From Gemmatimonadota bacterium (GTDB lineage: Bacteria; Gemmatimonadota; Gemmatimonadetes; Longimicrobiales; Gaopeijiaceae): a DNA stretch of 42,295 nt. Below are positions 1 through 9,846 of the stretch, one piece after another. Both the position numbers and the translations under genes were made by a program. The stretch spans positions 1 to 42,295 of the forward strand of contig JAUIKL010000010.1 in NCBI GenBank assembly GCA_030430625.1, written 5' to 3'. Below the pieces are notes generated by a model that saw only the letters and a list, made by a program, of their open reading frames with translations, was not told the origin of the DNA and searched no databases. Numbering within the stretch: the first letter of the stretch is position 1; every line of letters starts with the position of its first letter.

Positions 1-1774
1 GCAGCTGTACGGAGAGCTGAAGGCGCTCTTTCCGAACAACGCGGTCGAGTACTTCATCTCGTACTACGACTACTACCAGCCCGAGGCCTACGTAGCCGCG
101 ACGGACACGTACATCGAGAAGGACGCTTCGATCAACGAGGACATCGAGCGACTTCGACTGCGAGCGACGTCGTCCCTGATGGAACGCGAAGACGTGATCG
201 TCGTCGCGTCGGTCTCGAGCATCTTCGGTCTGGGTAACCCACTCGACTATCGGGGCCTGATGCTCCACATGTCGGTGGGGGAGGAGCACCCGAGGAAGGA
301 GATCCTGAAGGGGCTCGTCGCGATCCAATACAAGCGCAACGACTACCTCTTCGAGCGCGGCACCTTCCGCGTCCGTGGTGATACGGTCGAGATCTTCCCG
401 GCGTACGACGAGCAGGCCGTGCGCGTCGAGTTGTGGGGAGACGAGGTGGAACGGATCAGCCGCTTCGACCCGCTGACCGGGGAGGTGATCACCACGCTCG
501 ACCGCACGGCGATCTACCCGGCTTCGCACTACGTCACCCGCAGATCGACGATCAAGGCGATGGTGCCGTCCATTCGCGAGGAGTTGGCAGAGCAACTCGC
601 CTCCTTCCGGGCCGATGGGAAGCTTCTCGAAGCTCAGCGGCTCGAGCAGCGCACCCACTTCGACATCGAGATGATGCTCGAGATCGGGACCTGCCCGGGC
701 ATCGAGAATTACTCGCTATACACCTCGGGACGGCGCACCGGTGATCGGCCCGCCTGCCTGCTCGACTACTTCCCCGGTGACTTCCTCACCGTGGTCGACG
801 AGTCCCACGCCTCGATCCCCCAGATCAACGGGATGTACAACGGAGATCGGTCTCGGAAACTCACCCTGATCGAACACGGTTTCCGACTGCCGTCCGCCCT
901 CGACAACCGTCCACTGAAGTTCGACGAATGGGTCTCGGTGGTGCCTCAGGCGGTGTTCGTCTCCGCGACGCCGGGGGACTGGGAGGTCGAGCAGGCGAAG
1001 GGTGTGGTCGTCGAACAGATCATCCGCCCAACGGGGTTGGTGGATCCGGACATTTCGGTCAGGCCGGTGAAGGGACAGGTCGACGACCTGCTGGCCGAGA
1101 TCCGCGAACGCGAGCGTCGGAGGGAGCGAGTCCTGGTCACGACGCTGACCAAGCGGATGGCCGAGGACCTCTCCGAATACCTACAGTCGGTCGGCGTACG
1201 GGTTCGCTACATGCACTCCGAAGTCGATACGATCGAGCGCATGGCGATCCTCCGGCAGCTGAGACTGGGCAAGATCGACGTTCTGGTCGGAATCAACCTG
1301 CTCAGGGAGGGGCTCGACCTCCCCGAGGTCTCCCTGGTCGCGATTCTGGACGCTGACAAGGAGGGCTTCCTTCGCAACGCACGATCGCTGATCCAGACGG
1401 TCGGTCGGGCGGCGCGGAACTCGGAGGGGCGGGCGATCATGTACGCGGATCGGGTGACCCGGTCGATGCAGGAATGCCTCGACGAGACGAACCGTCGCCG
1501 GGCCATTCAGATCGCGCACAACGAGGAGCACGGCATCACGCCCGTCACGATCGAGAAGAGCATCGAAGAGATCGAGTTCGCGACCCGCGTGGCCGATGCA
1601 CGGGCGGCGCCCGCTGTCGTTGCCGAGGGCGCCGACTCCTACAACGACGAGGTCAACCGCGAAGAACTGGTGAAGATCCTCGAGAAGGAGATGGAGGAGG
1701 CGGCCGAAGCGTTGGATTTCGAGCGCGCGGCCCTCCTCCGCGATCAACTCTTCGAGTTGAAGTCGGCGTCCTGA
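1..1774 (+). CDS. uvrB: UvrB, excinuclease ABC subunit B (5' end missing)
   Basis: UvrB is the damage-verifying helicase-like subunit of nucleotide excision repair; it takes DNA from UvrA and recruits UvrC. The reading frame is open from the first bases of the window, giving 590 residues; about 80-100 N-terminal residues, including the Walker A loop, lie outside. The visible start carries the family's beta-hairpin signature [10 protein letters not shown]. Helicase motifs follow: VVDESH (motif II), [21 protein letters not shown] (motif V) and QTVGRAARN (motif VI). The last ~40 residues form the UVR domain that contacts UvrC. The internal ATG at 179 is not the true start, because conserved sequence continues upstream of it. 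The gene ends 6 bases before the stop of the convergent methyltransferase gene. Identification is secure; the gene is incomplete only because of the window edge. Confidence 0.97.
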   Translation, partial: QLYGELKALFPNNAVEYFISYYDYYQPEAYVAATDTYIEKDASINEDIERLRLRATSSLMEREDVIVVASVSSIFGLGNPLDYRGLMLHMSVGEEHPRKEILKGLVAIQYKRNDYLFERGTFRVRGDTVEIFPAYDEQAVRVELWGDEVERISRFDPLTGEVITTLDRTAIYPASHYVTRRSTIKAMVPSIREELAEQLASFRADGKLLEAQRLEQRTHFDIEMMLEIGTCPGIENYSLYTSGRRTGDRPACLLDYFPGDFLTVVDESHASIPQINGMYNGDRSRKLTLIEHGFRLPSALDNRPLKFDEWVSVVPQAVFVSATPGDWEVEQAKGVVVEQIIRPTGLVDPDISVRPVKGQVDDLLAEIRERERRRERVLVTTLTKRMAEDLSEYLQSVGVRVRYMHSEVDTIERMAILRQLRLGKIDVLVGINLLREGLDLPEVSLVAILDADKEGFLRNARSLIQTVGRAARNSEGRAIMYADRVTRSMQECLDETNRRRAIQIAHNEEHGITPVTIEKSIEEIEFATRVADARAAPAVVAEGADSYNDEVNREELVKILEKEMEEAAEALDFERAALLRDQLFELKSAS

Positions 1775-1780
1775 CCGACG

Positions 1781-2782
1781 TCAGTCCGCGCGTGGCTCGC
1801 AGGTGATGTAGCTCCACGACGCGCCGAACTCGAAGGCACCTCGAAAGATCTGCTCCATGGCTTCACGCATGAGCTGGAGCCGATCGGTGACGACCTCGTC
1901 GGTCGGCTCGGCTCCCACGATCTTCTCTGCACCCCCGACCCAGCCCAGCACGCCTTCGTGGTACACGCTCAGGAATTCGTACCACTCCTCGACGCGGGCC
2001 GGGATCCGGCGCCGCTCTACGGCGGTGACGTCGAAGTCGCCTTTGCGAAGGGTATCGAGGTAGTACTCGAGGGGACGCACGGGGAGGAAATACTTCTTTC
2101 GAAGGGCGTCGTGTGCGTCCCGGTACTCGGTGTCCGCCAGGGCGGCGCGGTACTTCGCGAAGCGGTCGTCCTCTTCCACGATCCCGAGTGCGACCTGATG
2201 AATGACCTCGACGGTTTCGTCGATGATCCACTCGTCGTCCGGGATGTCCGGGTGTCTGATGTTGCCGGACTGGATGTAGAGACGCCCGGTCGGCCTGAGC
2301 AGCTCGCGCCATGAGCGCACCGTGTCCTCGAGGCCATAGTAGAGGTGGATGGCGTTCGTCGACACGATGGCGTCGGCGCCCCGCTCCCGAAGGGCCGGGT
2401 CGAGGACCTCGTCGAGGCGCTGGAGGCGGCCCTCCTCCTTGAGATAACGGATTCGGCGGAAGCCGACCCGCTCGTCCTTCTTGAATTTCTCGAGCGCGAG
2501 TCGAAGAAACTTCGGAGACGAGTCGACGATGAGAATGCCCACTTCCTTGTCCCCGAGCCGATCGAGAAGGCGCTTGGCCAGGATCCCGGTTCCGCCCGAG
2601 TAGTCGACGAACAGGTCTCCCCGACGCGCGAAGGCGGCGAGTTGGTCGACGGTGTGATCCAGGTTCGCGTACCAGCCGTGATTCTCCACGGTGTCGTAGT
2701 TCAGTGCGAGGCCTTCCAGGGGCTCGCCAGTCCATCGGTCGGCGGGGATGCGATCGACACCTTCGGGCCAGATCACGGCCAT
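1781..2782 (-). CDS. Class I SAM-dependent methyltransferase, unknown substrate
   Basis: A 333-residue protein with a Rossmann-type methyltransferase core. The glycine-rich SAM motif reads LFVDYSGGTGILAKRLL near residues 57-73, followed by an acidic end of strand beta-2 in LIVDSSPKF. A segment reading ADAIVSTNAIHLYYGL fits motif IV and the region after it. About 55 residues precede the SAM motif and a long C-terminal half follows; neither resembles a substrate domain I can name. There is no signal peptide or membrane segment, so it is probably cytosolic. It stands alone on the minus strand, convergent with uvrB and divergent from ugd, so context gives no substrate. The fold is well supported; the function is unknown. 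Confidence 0.8.
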   Translation of the reverse strand: MAVIWPEGVDRIPADRWTGEPLEGLALNYDTVENHGWYANLDHTVDQLAAFARRGDLFVDYSGGTGILAKRLLDRLGDKEVGILIVDSSPKFLRLALEKFKKDERVGFRRIRYLKEEGRLQRLDEVLDPALRERGADAIVSTNAIHLYYGLEDTVRSWRELLRPTGRLYIQSGNIRHPDIPDDEWIIDETVEVIHQVALGIVEEDDRFAKYRAALADTEYRDAHDALRKKYFLPVRPLEYYLDTLRKGDFDVTAVERRRIPARVEEWYEFLSVYHEGVLGWVGGAEKIVGAEPTDEVVTDRLQLMREAMEQIFRGAFEFGASWSYITCEPRAD

Positions 2783-2866
2783 GGGTTCGACTCCGTTTTA
2801 GCGCTAGCTTAGGCCTCATGCGAACGAGGATGATCCCACAACGTAAATCAAGGTGATCCCAGCGCC

Positions 2867-4192
2867 ATGAGAGTCGGAGTCATCGGTTCGGGGTACGTCG
2901 GCCTGGTGGCCGGCGCGTGTCTGGCGGAGGCTGGAAACGACGTCGTTTGTGCCGACATCGACCAGTCGAAAATCGACCGTCTGAACGCGGGTGACGTACC
3001 GATCTACGAGCCGGGGCTCGAGTCGTACATCGCACGGAATCTCTCGACGGGTCGCCTCAGCTTCACCTCGGACGTCGCGGCCGCGGTGAAGGCATCGCAC
3101 ATCATCTTCATCGCGGTCGGGACGCCGCCCGACGAGGACGGATCGGCCGACCTCCAGCACGTGCTCGCCGTCGCCCGGACGATCGGTGAGTCGATGGAGG
3201 ACGAGAAGATCGTCATCACGAAGAGCACGGTGCCGGTCGGGACCGCGCGGCTCGTGCGTGAAGAGATCGAGGCTCACACCGATCTTCCGGTCCACGTCTG
3301 CTCGAACCCGGAGTTCCTCAAAGAGGGCGCGGCGATCGACGACTTCATGAAACCCGATCGGGTCGTCGTGGGCGTCGACTCGGAGTACGCCGCCGAGGTC
3401 CTGAGAGATCTGTACGCGCCCTTCGTGCGGACCGGTCGCGCCGTGATGGTCATGGACGTACCGGCCGCGGAGATCACCAAGTACGCCGCCAACGCGATGC
3501 TCGCGACGCGGATCAGTTTCATGAACTCGATCGCCCGGCTGTGCGAGGCGACGGGTGCGGACGTGGACGCGGTGCGACAGGGCGTAGGCTCCGACTCGCG
3601 AATCGGACCCAGCTTCCTTTTCCCGGGAGTCGGCTACGGGGGGTCGTGTTTTCCGAAGGACGTTCAGGCCCTGGTGCGTACGATGGCCGACCACGGCGTG
3701 GACGCTTCGATCCTGCAGGCCGTGGAGGACGTGAACTACGCCCAGAAGCGAACCCTGCTCGATCGCCTGGTCGACCGGTACGGGGAGGACCTTTCAGGGC
3801 GGACCGTTGCGGTGTGGGGGCTGGCGTTCAAGCCGAACACCGACGACATGCGCGAAGCTCCCAGTCTGGTGACGATCGAGGGGGTGCTCGAGCGCGGCGC
3901 TCGGGTGGTGGCCCACGACCCGGTGGCCGCCCAGGAGGCGCGGGTACACCTCGGGGATCGGATCGAATACGTCGACACGAACTACGACGCGCTCGACGGG
4001 GCCGATGCGCTCGTCATTCACACGGAGTGGCACCCCTATCGCAGCCCGGACTTCAGGCGGATGCGGGCGAGCATGAACACGCCGTTCATCCTCGACGGGC
4101 GCAACCTGTACGACCCGAAGGATATGGCGGACTTCGGCTTCGAGTACGCGTCGATCGGACGTTCGCCTGTCGGTCCCGAGCGAGAGGGCTGA
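2867..4192 (+). CDS. ugd: UDP-glucose 6-dehydrogenase
   Basis: Oxidises UDP-glucose twice with NAD+ to give UDP-glucuronate. The 441-residue protein starts with the NAD-binding Rossmann motif [15 protein letters not shown]. The central domain has [18 protein letters not shown] and the catalytic cysteine in GGSCFPKD (Cys261). The C-terminal UDP-binding domain includes [17 protein letters not shown]. Length and motif order match the bacterial family. An AAGGTG ribosome-binding sequence at 2850-2855 precedes the ATG. The stop codon overlaps the next start (TGATG), coupling it to the decarboxylase that consumes its product. Confidence 0.95.
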   Translation: MRVGVIGSGYVGLVAGACLAEAGNDVVCADIDQSKIDRLNAGDVPIYEPGLESYIARNLSTGRLSFTSDVAAAVKASHIIFIAVGTPPDEDGSADLQHVLAVARTIGESMEDEKIVITKSTVPVGTARLVREEIEAHTDLPVHVCSNPEFLKEGAAIDDFMKPDRVVVGVDSEYAAEVLRDLYAPFVRTGRAVMVMDVPAAEITKYAANAMLATRISFMNSIARLCEATGADVDAVRQGVGSDSRIGPSFLFPGVGYGGSCFPKDVQALVRTMADHGVDASILQAVEDVNYAQKRTLLDRLVDRYGEDLSGRTVAVWGLAFKPNTDDMREAPSLVTIEGVLERGARVVAHDPVAAQEARVHLGDRIEYVDTNYDALDGADALVIHTEWHPYRSPDFRRMRASMNTPFILDGRNLYDPKDMADFGFEYASIGRSPVGPEREG

Positions 4193-5151
4193 TGCGGGTT
4201 CTCATCACGGGGGCCGCGGGCTTTCTCGGCAGCCACCTGGCCGAACGGTGTCTCGAGGCCGACTACGAAGTCATCGGCGTCGACAACTTCATCACGGGCT
4301 CACGGGACAACGCGGCCTATCTCGACACCTTCGCCGGTTTCCGGCTGATCGAGCACGACATCTCGCAGCCGCTCTTCGTTCCCGATGAAATCGACGGAGT
4401 GTTGCACTTCGCGTCCCCGGCCAGCCCGGTCGACTACCTCGAGCTTCCGATCCAGACGCTCAAGGTCGGCTCCTTGGGCACGCACAACGCTCTCGGCCTG
4501 GCGCTGGCGAAGGAAGCCCGCTTCCTCCTCGCATCGACATCCGAGGTCTACGGGGACCCGATGGTGCACCCCCAGCCCGAGACGTATTGGGGCAACGTGA
4601 ACCCGATCGGGCCGCGCGGCGTGTACGACGAGGCGAAACGGTTCGCCGAGGCCATCACGATGGCGTACCACACCTACCACGGTGTCGAGGCCCGCATCGC
4701 CCGAATCTTCAACACGTACGGTCCGAGGATGCGCCCGGGAGACGGGCGGGTCGTCTCGAATTTTATCGTCCAGGCGCTTCGCGGTGACCCGCTCACCATC
4801 TACGGTGACGGCAGCCAGACGCGCTCCTTCTGCTACGTGAAAGACGAGGTCGAGGGGATCTTCCGTCTCTTCCACTCCGATCGGGTCGAGCCCGTCAACA
4901 TCGGCAACCCGAACGAGTTCACGATTCGACAATTGGCCGACACCGTGTTGGAAGAAACGCGCTCTTCGTCGGAACTCCAGACCCTGCCACTTCCGAAGGA
5001 CGACCCGAAGGTGCGGCAGCCCGACATCTCGGTTGCGAGAGATGTCCTCGATTGGGAGCCCCAGATCCAGCTGCGCGAGGGCATCCAGCGAACGTTGCCG
5101 TACTTCCAGGCCCAACTCGACAAGTACGACGCCAAGGCGCGCACGATCTGA
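4192..5151 (+). CDS. UDP-glucuronate decarboxylase (UDP-xylose synthase)
   Basis: An extended short-chain dehydrogenase/reductase of 319 residues that should convert UDP-glucuronate to UDP-xylose. The NAD-binding motif is [10 protein letters not shown] (residues 7-16). The catalytic YxxxK is YDEAK (Tyr145, Lys149), preceded by STSEVYGDP. The sequence [18 protein letters not shown] is characteristic of the UXS subgroup rather than of UDP-glucose 4-epimerase. The start is fixed by the ATG overlapping the ugd stop and by GAGAGGG just upstream. It follows ugd directly, which makes the two consecutive steps of UDP-xylose synthesis. A related 4-epimerase or dehydratase cannot be fully excluded. Confidence 0.9.
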   Translation: MRVLITGAAGFLGSHLAERCLEADYEVIGVDNFITGSRDNAAYLDTFAGFRLIEHDISQPLFVPDEIDGVLHFASPASPVDYLELPIQTLKVGSLGTHNALGLALAKEARFLLASTSEVYGDPMVHPQPETYWGNVNPIGPRGVYDEAKRFAEAITMAYHTYHGVEARIARIFNTYGPRMRPGDGRVVSNFIVQALRGDPLTIYGDGSQTRSFCYVKDEVEGIFRLFHSDRVEPVNIGNPNEFTIRQLADTVLEETRSSSELQTLPLPKDDPKVRQPDISVARDVLDWEPQIQLREGIQRTLPYFQAQLDKYDAKARTI

Positions 5152-5195
5152 TCCGCCTACATGGCCGGACAACCCCAGTTCTACCGGATGAATCG

Positions 5196-6098
5196 ATGAC
5201 CCTGCGGCATTCCCACATACGCGAGCTCGAGTCCGAGTCCGTCTTCCTCATGCGCGAGGTGGCCGCCCAGTTCGAGCGGCCGGTCCTCCTCTTCTCGGGT
5301 GGCAAGGACTCGATCCTCATGGTCCACCTGGCCAGGAAGGCGTTCTATCCGGCCTCGATCCCCTTCCTGCTCGTACACATCGACACGGGCCACAACTTCC
5401 CCGAGACCATTGCTTTCAGGGACGAGCTGGTGGCGGACATCGGTGCCAATCTCCACGTGGGGCTGGTGCAGGACTCGATCGATGCGGGGCGGGTGAAGGA
5501 GGAGGAGGGGCCGAACCCGAGTCGAAACGGCCTCCAGACGACGACGCTCCTGGACACCCTGGCCGAACTGAAGGCGGACGTGGCGCTCGGGGGAGGGCGT
5601 CGTGACGAGGAGAAGGCACGGGCGAAGGAGCGCTTCTTCTCGCACCGGGACCGCTTCGGTCAGTGGGACCCGAAGAACCAACGCCCCGAACTGTGGAACC
5701 TCTTCAACGGGCGCCGTGGACCCGGTGAGCACTTCCGGGCCTTCCCGCTCTCGAACTGGACCGAGATGGACGTCTGGCAGTACATCGCGGACGAGGACGT
5801 TCCCATGCCGGAACTCTACTTCGCGCACCGCCGCAACGTCGTCGAGCGGGACGGCGTGCTTCTGGCGGACTCGGAGTTCAACGAGCTGCTCGACGGTGAG
5901 GCGTGGGAGGAGCGGATGATCCGCTTCCGCACGATCGGGGACGCGACCTGTACCGGCGCGGTCGAGTCGACGGCCTCGACGGTCGAGGAGATCATCGCCG
6001 AGGTGGCTGCGGCGCGTCAGACCGAGCGAGGTGGGCGGTCCGACGACAAGCGTTCGGAAGCCGCCATGGAAGACCGCAAGCGGCAGGGGTACTTCTAA
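5196..6098 (+). CDS. cysD: Sulfate adenylyltransferase subunit 2
   Basis: The catalytic subunit of ATP sulfurylase; with CysN it makes adenosine 5'-phosphosulfate from ATP and sulfate. The protein is 300 residues, close to the usual ~302. The PP-loop for ATP is LLFSGGKDS (Ser34-Ser39). Other conserved stretches are HIDTGHNFPE, GGGRRDEEKARAKER and the C-terminal GDATCTGAVES followed by ERGGRSDDK. I chose the ATG at 5196 because the family begins about 30 residues before the PP-loop; longer upstream versions would overlap the previous gene. It lies 44 bases after the UDP-xylose synthase and overlaps cysNC by one base (TAATG). Confidence 0.96.
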   Translation: MTLRHSHIRELESESVFLMREVAAQFERPVLLFSGGKDSILMVHLARKAFYPASIPFLLVHIDTGHNFPETIAFRDELVADIGANLHVGLVQDSIDAGRVKEEEGPNPSRNGLQTTTLLDTLAELKADVALGGGRRDEEKARAKERFFSHRDRFGQWDPKNQRPELWNLFNGRRGPGEHFRAFPLSNWTEMDVWQYIADEDVPMPELYFAHRRNVVERDGVLLADSEFNELLDGEAWEERMIRFRTIGDATCTGAVESTASTVEEIIAEVAAARQTERGGRSDDKRSEAAMEDRKRQGYF

Positions 6099-7972
6099 TG
6101 GATCTCCTCCGCTTCTCTACGGCCGGTTCGGTCGACGACGGAAAGTCGACCCTGATCGGTCGACTGCTCTACGACACGAAGTCGATCTTCGAAGACCAGC
6201 TCGAGGCGGTCGAAGACGCTTCGAACCGGCGTGGCGAAGGGTATGTGAACCTCGCGCTCCTCACGGATGGACTCCGGGCCGAGCGGGAGCAGAACATCAC
6301 GATCGATGTCGCGTATCGGTACTTCGCGACCCCTCGGCGCAAGTTCATCATCGCCGACACGCCGGGCCACGTGCAGTACACGCGGAACATGGTCACAGGG
6401 GCGTCGACGGCCGAGCTGGCGATCATTCTGGTGGATGCGCGAAAGGGAATTCTCACGCAGTCCAAGAGGCACGGGTTCATTTCGTCGCTCCTGGGCATCC
6501 CGCACATTCTGGTCGCAGTCAACAAGATGGATCTGGTCGACTGGTCGGAGGAGCGGTACTCGGAGATCGAGGCCGACTTCACCGACTTCGCCCAGAAGCT
6601 CTCCTTCGACGACATCACCTTCATCCCGATCTCTGCGCTGCTCGGGGACAACGTCGTCGACCCGAGCCAGAACATGCCGTGGTATCAGGGGCCGACCCTA
6701 CTGCACCACCTGGAGCACGTGCACGTCGGCGCTCACCGTAACCTGGTCGACTTCCGTTTCCCGGTTCAGTACGTGATCCGCCCGGATCAGGACTACCGCG
6801 GGTACGCGGGTCGGGTGGCATCCGGTGAGATCCGGCCTGGGGAGGAGATCCTCGTCCTCCCGTCCCGGCAGCGTACGACGGTCGCGTCGATCGACACCCT
6901 CGACGGATCGTTGGAGCGTGCGACCGCAGGAGACTCCGTCTCGCTCACGACCACCGAAGAGTTGGACATCAGCCGCGGCGACATGATCGTGCGGCCCATG
7001 AACCTGCCCTCGGCAGGGACGGAGATCGACGCCACGATCTGCTGGACGACCGACGAGCCGATGCGCTCCGGCACCTCCTACTGGCTCCGGCAGACCACGA
7101 ACGAGACCCGGGCCTTCGTATCCCGGATCGTCCACCGCATCGACGTCGACACCCTCCATCGGACCGACGTCGACGCCTTCGAGCTGAACGACATCGGCCG
7201 GGTCCACCTGACCACGGCGTCTCCGATCTTCTTCGACCGATATGCGCTGAACCGGGAGACCGGCGCGTTCATCCTCGTCGACCCGCACACGAATGCGACG
7301 GTGGCGGCCGGTATGATCCGCGGTCCCGTCAGGACCGTGGACGACCTCCCGTCCGAGCCGTCCGACGAGCGCCCGGTCTCCCCGGACGTGGTCTGGGAAT
7401 CGTGGAACATCGACCTGGCGGAGCGCGAGGCCCGCAACGGGCACCGCGCCAGCATCCTCTGGTTCACCGGCCTGTCCGGTTCGGGCAAGACGTCGATCGC
7501 CCGCGCGCTCGAGCGGCGACTGTTCGAGCAGGGGAGTCAGACCATGCTCCTCGACGGGGACCAGGTGCGCCATGGCCTGAACGGCGACCTCGGCTTCACC
7601 CCGGACGATCGCACCGAGAACATCCGGCGCGTCGGGGAGTTGGCTTCGCTCTTCTTCCGTCAGGGATCGACGGTGTTGTGCACCTTCGTCTCTCCCTTCG
7701 AGGCCGATCGTGCCCGGGCTCGCGGGCTCGTGCCCGACGGCCGGTTCGTGGAGATCTTCGTCGACACGCCGCTCGAAGAGTGCGAGCGCCGGGATGTGAA
7801 GGGTTTGTACGCTCGAGCCCGGCGCGGCGAGATCGCGCACATGACCGGGATCTCGAGTCCGTACGAGGCCCCGACGGCACCCGAGGTGCGGTTGGAAACG
7901 GTCGGCCGGGAGTTGGATGACGTCGTTTCGGAGTTGGTCGTTCGACTCCGGGACCTGGGCATCGTACGCTGA
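6098..7972 (+). CDS. cysNC: Bifunctional sulfate adenylyltransferase subunit 1 / APS kinase
   Basis: A 624-residue fusion of the regulatory GTPase of ATP sulfurylase (CysN) with APS kinase (CysC), the NodQ arrangement. The GTPase part (about residues 1-430) has the P-loop GSVDDGKS (10-17), DTPGHVQYTRNM and NKMD, then EF-Tu-like beta-barrel domains. The kinase part (about 445-624) has a second P-loop GLSGSGKT (458-465), LDGDQVRHGLN and the FVDTPLEECERRD segment. With CysD it carries sulfate through APS to PAPS, the donor for assimilation or for sulfotransferases. No PAPS reductase or sulfotransferase lies in this window. It is translationally coupled to cysD. Confidence 0.96.
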   Translation: MDLLRFSTAGSVDDGKSTLIGRLLYDTKSIFEDQLEAVEDASNRRGEGYVNLALLTDGLRAEREQNITIDVAYRYFATPRRKFIIADTPGHVQYTRNMVTGASTAELAIILVDARKGILTQSKRHGFISSLLGIPHILVAVNKMDLVDWSEERYSEIEADFTDFAQKLSFDDITFIPISALLGDNVVDPSQNMPWYQGPTLLHHLEHVHVGAHRNLVDFRFPVQYVIRPDQDYRGYAGRVASGEIRPGEEILVLPSRQRTTVASIDTLDGSLERATAGDSVSLTTTEELDISRGDMIVRPMNLPSAGTEIDATICWTTDEPMRSGTSYWLRQTTNETRAFVSRIVHRIDVDTLHRTDVDAFELNDIGRVHLTTASPIFFDRYALNRETGAFILVDPHTNATVAAGMIRGPVRTVDDLPSEPSDERPVSPDVVWESWNIDLAEREARNGHRASILWFTGLSGSGKTSIARALERRLFEQGSQTMLLDGDQVRHGLNGDLGFTPDDRTENIRRVGELASLFFRQGSTVLCTFVSPFEADRARARGLVPDGRFVEIFVDTPLEECERRDVKGLYARARRGEIAHMTGISSPYEAPTAPEVRLETVGRELDDVVSELVVRLRDLGIVR

Positions 7973-8024
7973 TCGTCGGAATCGCACCCTTTACCAAGCG
8001 AGATCGAGGCCCAAGCTTTCCGGC

Positions 8025-8756
8025 ATGCTATCAGATCAGAAGCAGGCAAGGCAGACGGTTGCGCGCGGTGTCAGCGCCTGGGAGCGGGACGACTTCGAGT
8101 CGGCGCTCGAGACGTTCCAGGGGGTTCTCGAGGAGTACCCCCAGTTCGCGGACGTCCAGAACAAGGCGGGACTCTGTCTCGCGATGCTCGGACGGCTCGA
8201 GGAGGCCCTGAGCCACTTCGACGCGGCCCTCGACCACAACTCTTCCTACGCCGAAGCCCACCTCAACCGCGGGATCATCCTCAACGACCTCGGTCGACAT
8301 GAGGAAGCGCGCGAGGCCTTCGGCAAGGCGGGTGAGCTCGACAGCAAGGACTCGCGTGTCTTCCCGTCGGAGGTGGGCAACCGTATCGCGGTGACCCACG
8401 CCAAATTGGGCGACCTGTACCTCGTCGCGAACCACCCTTCGGACGCCATCGAGCACTACCGGGCTGCCCTGCAGATTCGGCCGCGCTTCATGGACATCCG
8501 CAGCAAGTTCGCGGAGACGCTCATCGAGTTGGGCGAGTTGCAACAGGCGAAGGAAGAGCTCGATCTGATCCTCGAGTCTCGGCCGTCCTTCGTCGGCGCG
8601 CGCGTCCGCCTCGGGGTGGTCTTGCACCGGCTGGGTGACGACGAGCGGGCGGTGAAGGAGTGGAAGAGATGCCTGAAGGACGATCCACGGGACATGAGAG
8701 CCCGGGCCTACCTGGCCTCGGTCGATGCATCGACGGCCGGAGACTCGTCGGACTGA
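8025..8756 (+). CDS. TPR protein, probably cytosolic
   Basis: A 243-residue protein made almost entirely of tetratricopeptide repeats, about six of them. Typical A8/A20/A27 spacing is seen in AGLCLAMLGRLEEALSHFDA, RGIILNDLGRHEEAREAF and LGVVLHRLGDDERAVKEWK. There is no signal peptide or lipobox, so I place it in the cytoplasm. The ATG at 8025 is chosen because upstream sequence does not fit the repeat and lies in the cysNC-TPR gap. No clear ribosome-binding site precedes it, and an AAGCTT hexamer 6 bases upstream could be the -10 of a leaderless transcript. It precedes another TPR gene and bamD; its partner is unknown. Confidence 0.8.
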   Translation: MLSDQKQARQTVARGVSAWERDDFESALETFQGVLEEYPQFADVQNKAGLCLAMLGRLEEALSHFDAALDHNSSYAEAHLNRGIILNDLGRHEEAREAFGKAGELDSKDSRVFPSEVGNRIAVTHAKLGDLYLVANHPSDAIEHYRAALQIRPRFMDIRSKFAETLIELGELQQAKEELDLILESRPSFVGARVRLGVVLHRLGDDERAVKEWKRCLKDDPRDMRARAYLASVDASTAGDSSD

Positions 8757-8806
8757 CCCCTCGGACCCGGGGTCGGACGGCCCGATCCTTGCTCGTGTTG
8801 AACCGT

Positions 8807-9769
8807 ATGACCCACTACGCCAGGATCGCCCTCGTTGCCGCCGCGCTGGTCGCGACCGGATGTTCGCCGCGCGCGACGGATTCGGATGCGGTTCGCAGGG
8901 GCGACGAGTCGTTCGCGCTCGGTAACTACGAAGAGGCGATTGCGGAGTACCGACTGGCGATCCGGCAGGGGGTCGACGACCCAGCGATCGCCGCGCGTGT
9001 GGCCCACACGTACGTCCGAATGGGCCGTGTGGACGACGCCGGCAACTACTACGTCGACGCCGCCGCCCGGGCACCGGAACTCACGGACCAGGCGGTATCC
9101 GACCTGATGTGGTTGGCACGCTCCTCGTTCGAGGAGCAGGACCGTTTCTCCATGGCCAGGGCCGTGGAGACGGCGTTGGAACTCCGTCCCGGGGTCGGCA
9201 TCGGGGCCATGGCTCTACCCCTGGCTCGGCACTACTACGCCTCGGGCGAGTACGGCCGCGCGCTGCCGTTCTATCAGAAGGCCATGGCCGAGGCGACCGG
9301 GGACGCACAGCCCGAGATCGTCTTCGAGGTGGGGGTGGCCCACGACGAGATCGGTGACTGCGAGAACGCGCTGGTCTTCTTCGAACGGTTCCGTGAGATG
9401 GTGCGGCCCTGGGAGCGAGGGGAGGTCGACTGGTACATCGGAACGTGCGCGTTCGACCTGGCGCGGGACGTCCGGGCCCGGATCGCAGGGATCGATCCCC
9501 GTGAGACCCGCTCCGAGTTGGAGCAGTCGCTGCGCCTCGTCGATCGAACGATCGCGGTGGGGGAACCCCGTAACATCCAGGCGGCCGCCTGGTTCGAGAA
9601 GGGAGAGATCCTCGTCGATCTGCAGCGGTGTGCAGATGCGATGGAGGCCTTCTCCCAGGTCCGCTACGCCGACCAGGCCGGCTCGCTGATCGATCGGGCC
9701 CAGGACCGCTTCGACGAGATCCGTTTCGGACGGGACCTCGAGCACCTGCGCGACGGCCGTTGCCGTTAG
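8807..9769 (+). CDS. TPR-containing lipoprotein, unknown function
   Basis: A 320-residue exported protein. The N-terminus has a basic and hydrophobic stretch ending ALVATGC, a lipobox with Cys19 as the likely lipidated residue; the -3 position is Ala, so the box is acceptable but not ideal. The mature part contains several TPR-like helical pairs, for example RRGDESFALGNYEEAIAEYR, ALPLARHYYASGEYGRALPF and GVAHDEIGDCENALVFFERF. The start was set by the signal peptide; no strong ribosome-binding site is seen. It sits just before a BamD homologue, so an envelope-assembly or scaffolding role is plausible, but this is inference. Confidence 0.8.
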   Translation: MTHYARIALVAAALVATGCSPRATDSDAVRRGDESFALGNYEEAIAEYRLAIRQGVDDPAIAARVAHTYVRMGRVDDAGNYYVDAAARAPELTDQAVSDLMWLARSSFEEQDRFSMARAVETALELRPGVGIGAMALPLARHYYASGEYGRALPFYQKAMAEATGDAQPEIVFEVGVAHDEIGDCENALVFFERFREMVRPWERGEVDWYIGTCAFDLARDVRARIAGIDPRETRSELEQSLRLVDRTIAVGEPRNIQAAAWFEKGEILVDLQRCADAMEAFSQVRYADQAGSLIDRAQDRFDEIRFGRDLEHLRDGRCR

Positions 9770-9846
9770 CTTTCGTGGCTGGTTCGTGACCGCTCGGTCA
9801 CCCCATACCTTCCTGAACCCTCCCGCACCATTCGGGTACATCCGGC

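Noticed and set aside
2784-2794. GGTTCGACTCC, a tRNA T-loop-like sequence.
   Set aside because: The flanking bases do not form a T-stem (only two pairs), no acceptor or anticodon arms are present, and it lies at the methyltransferase start.
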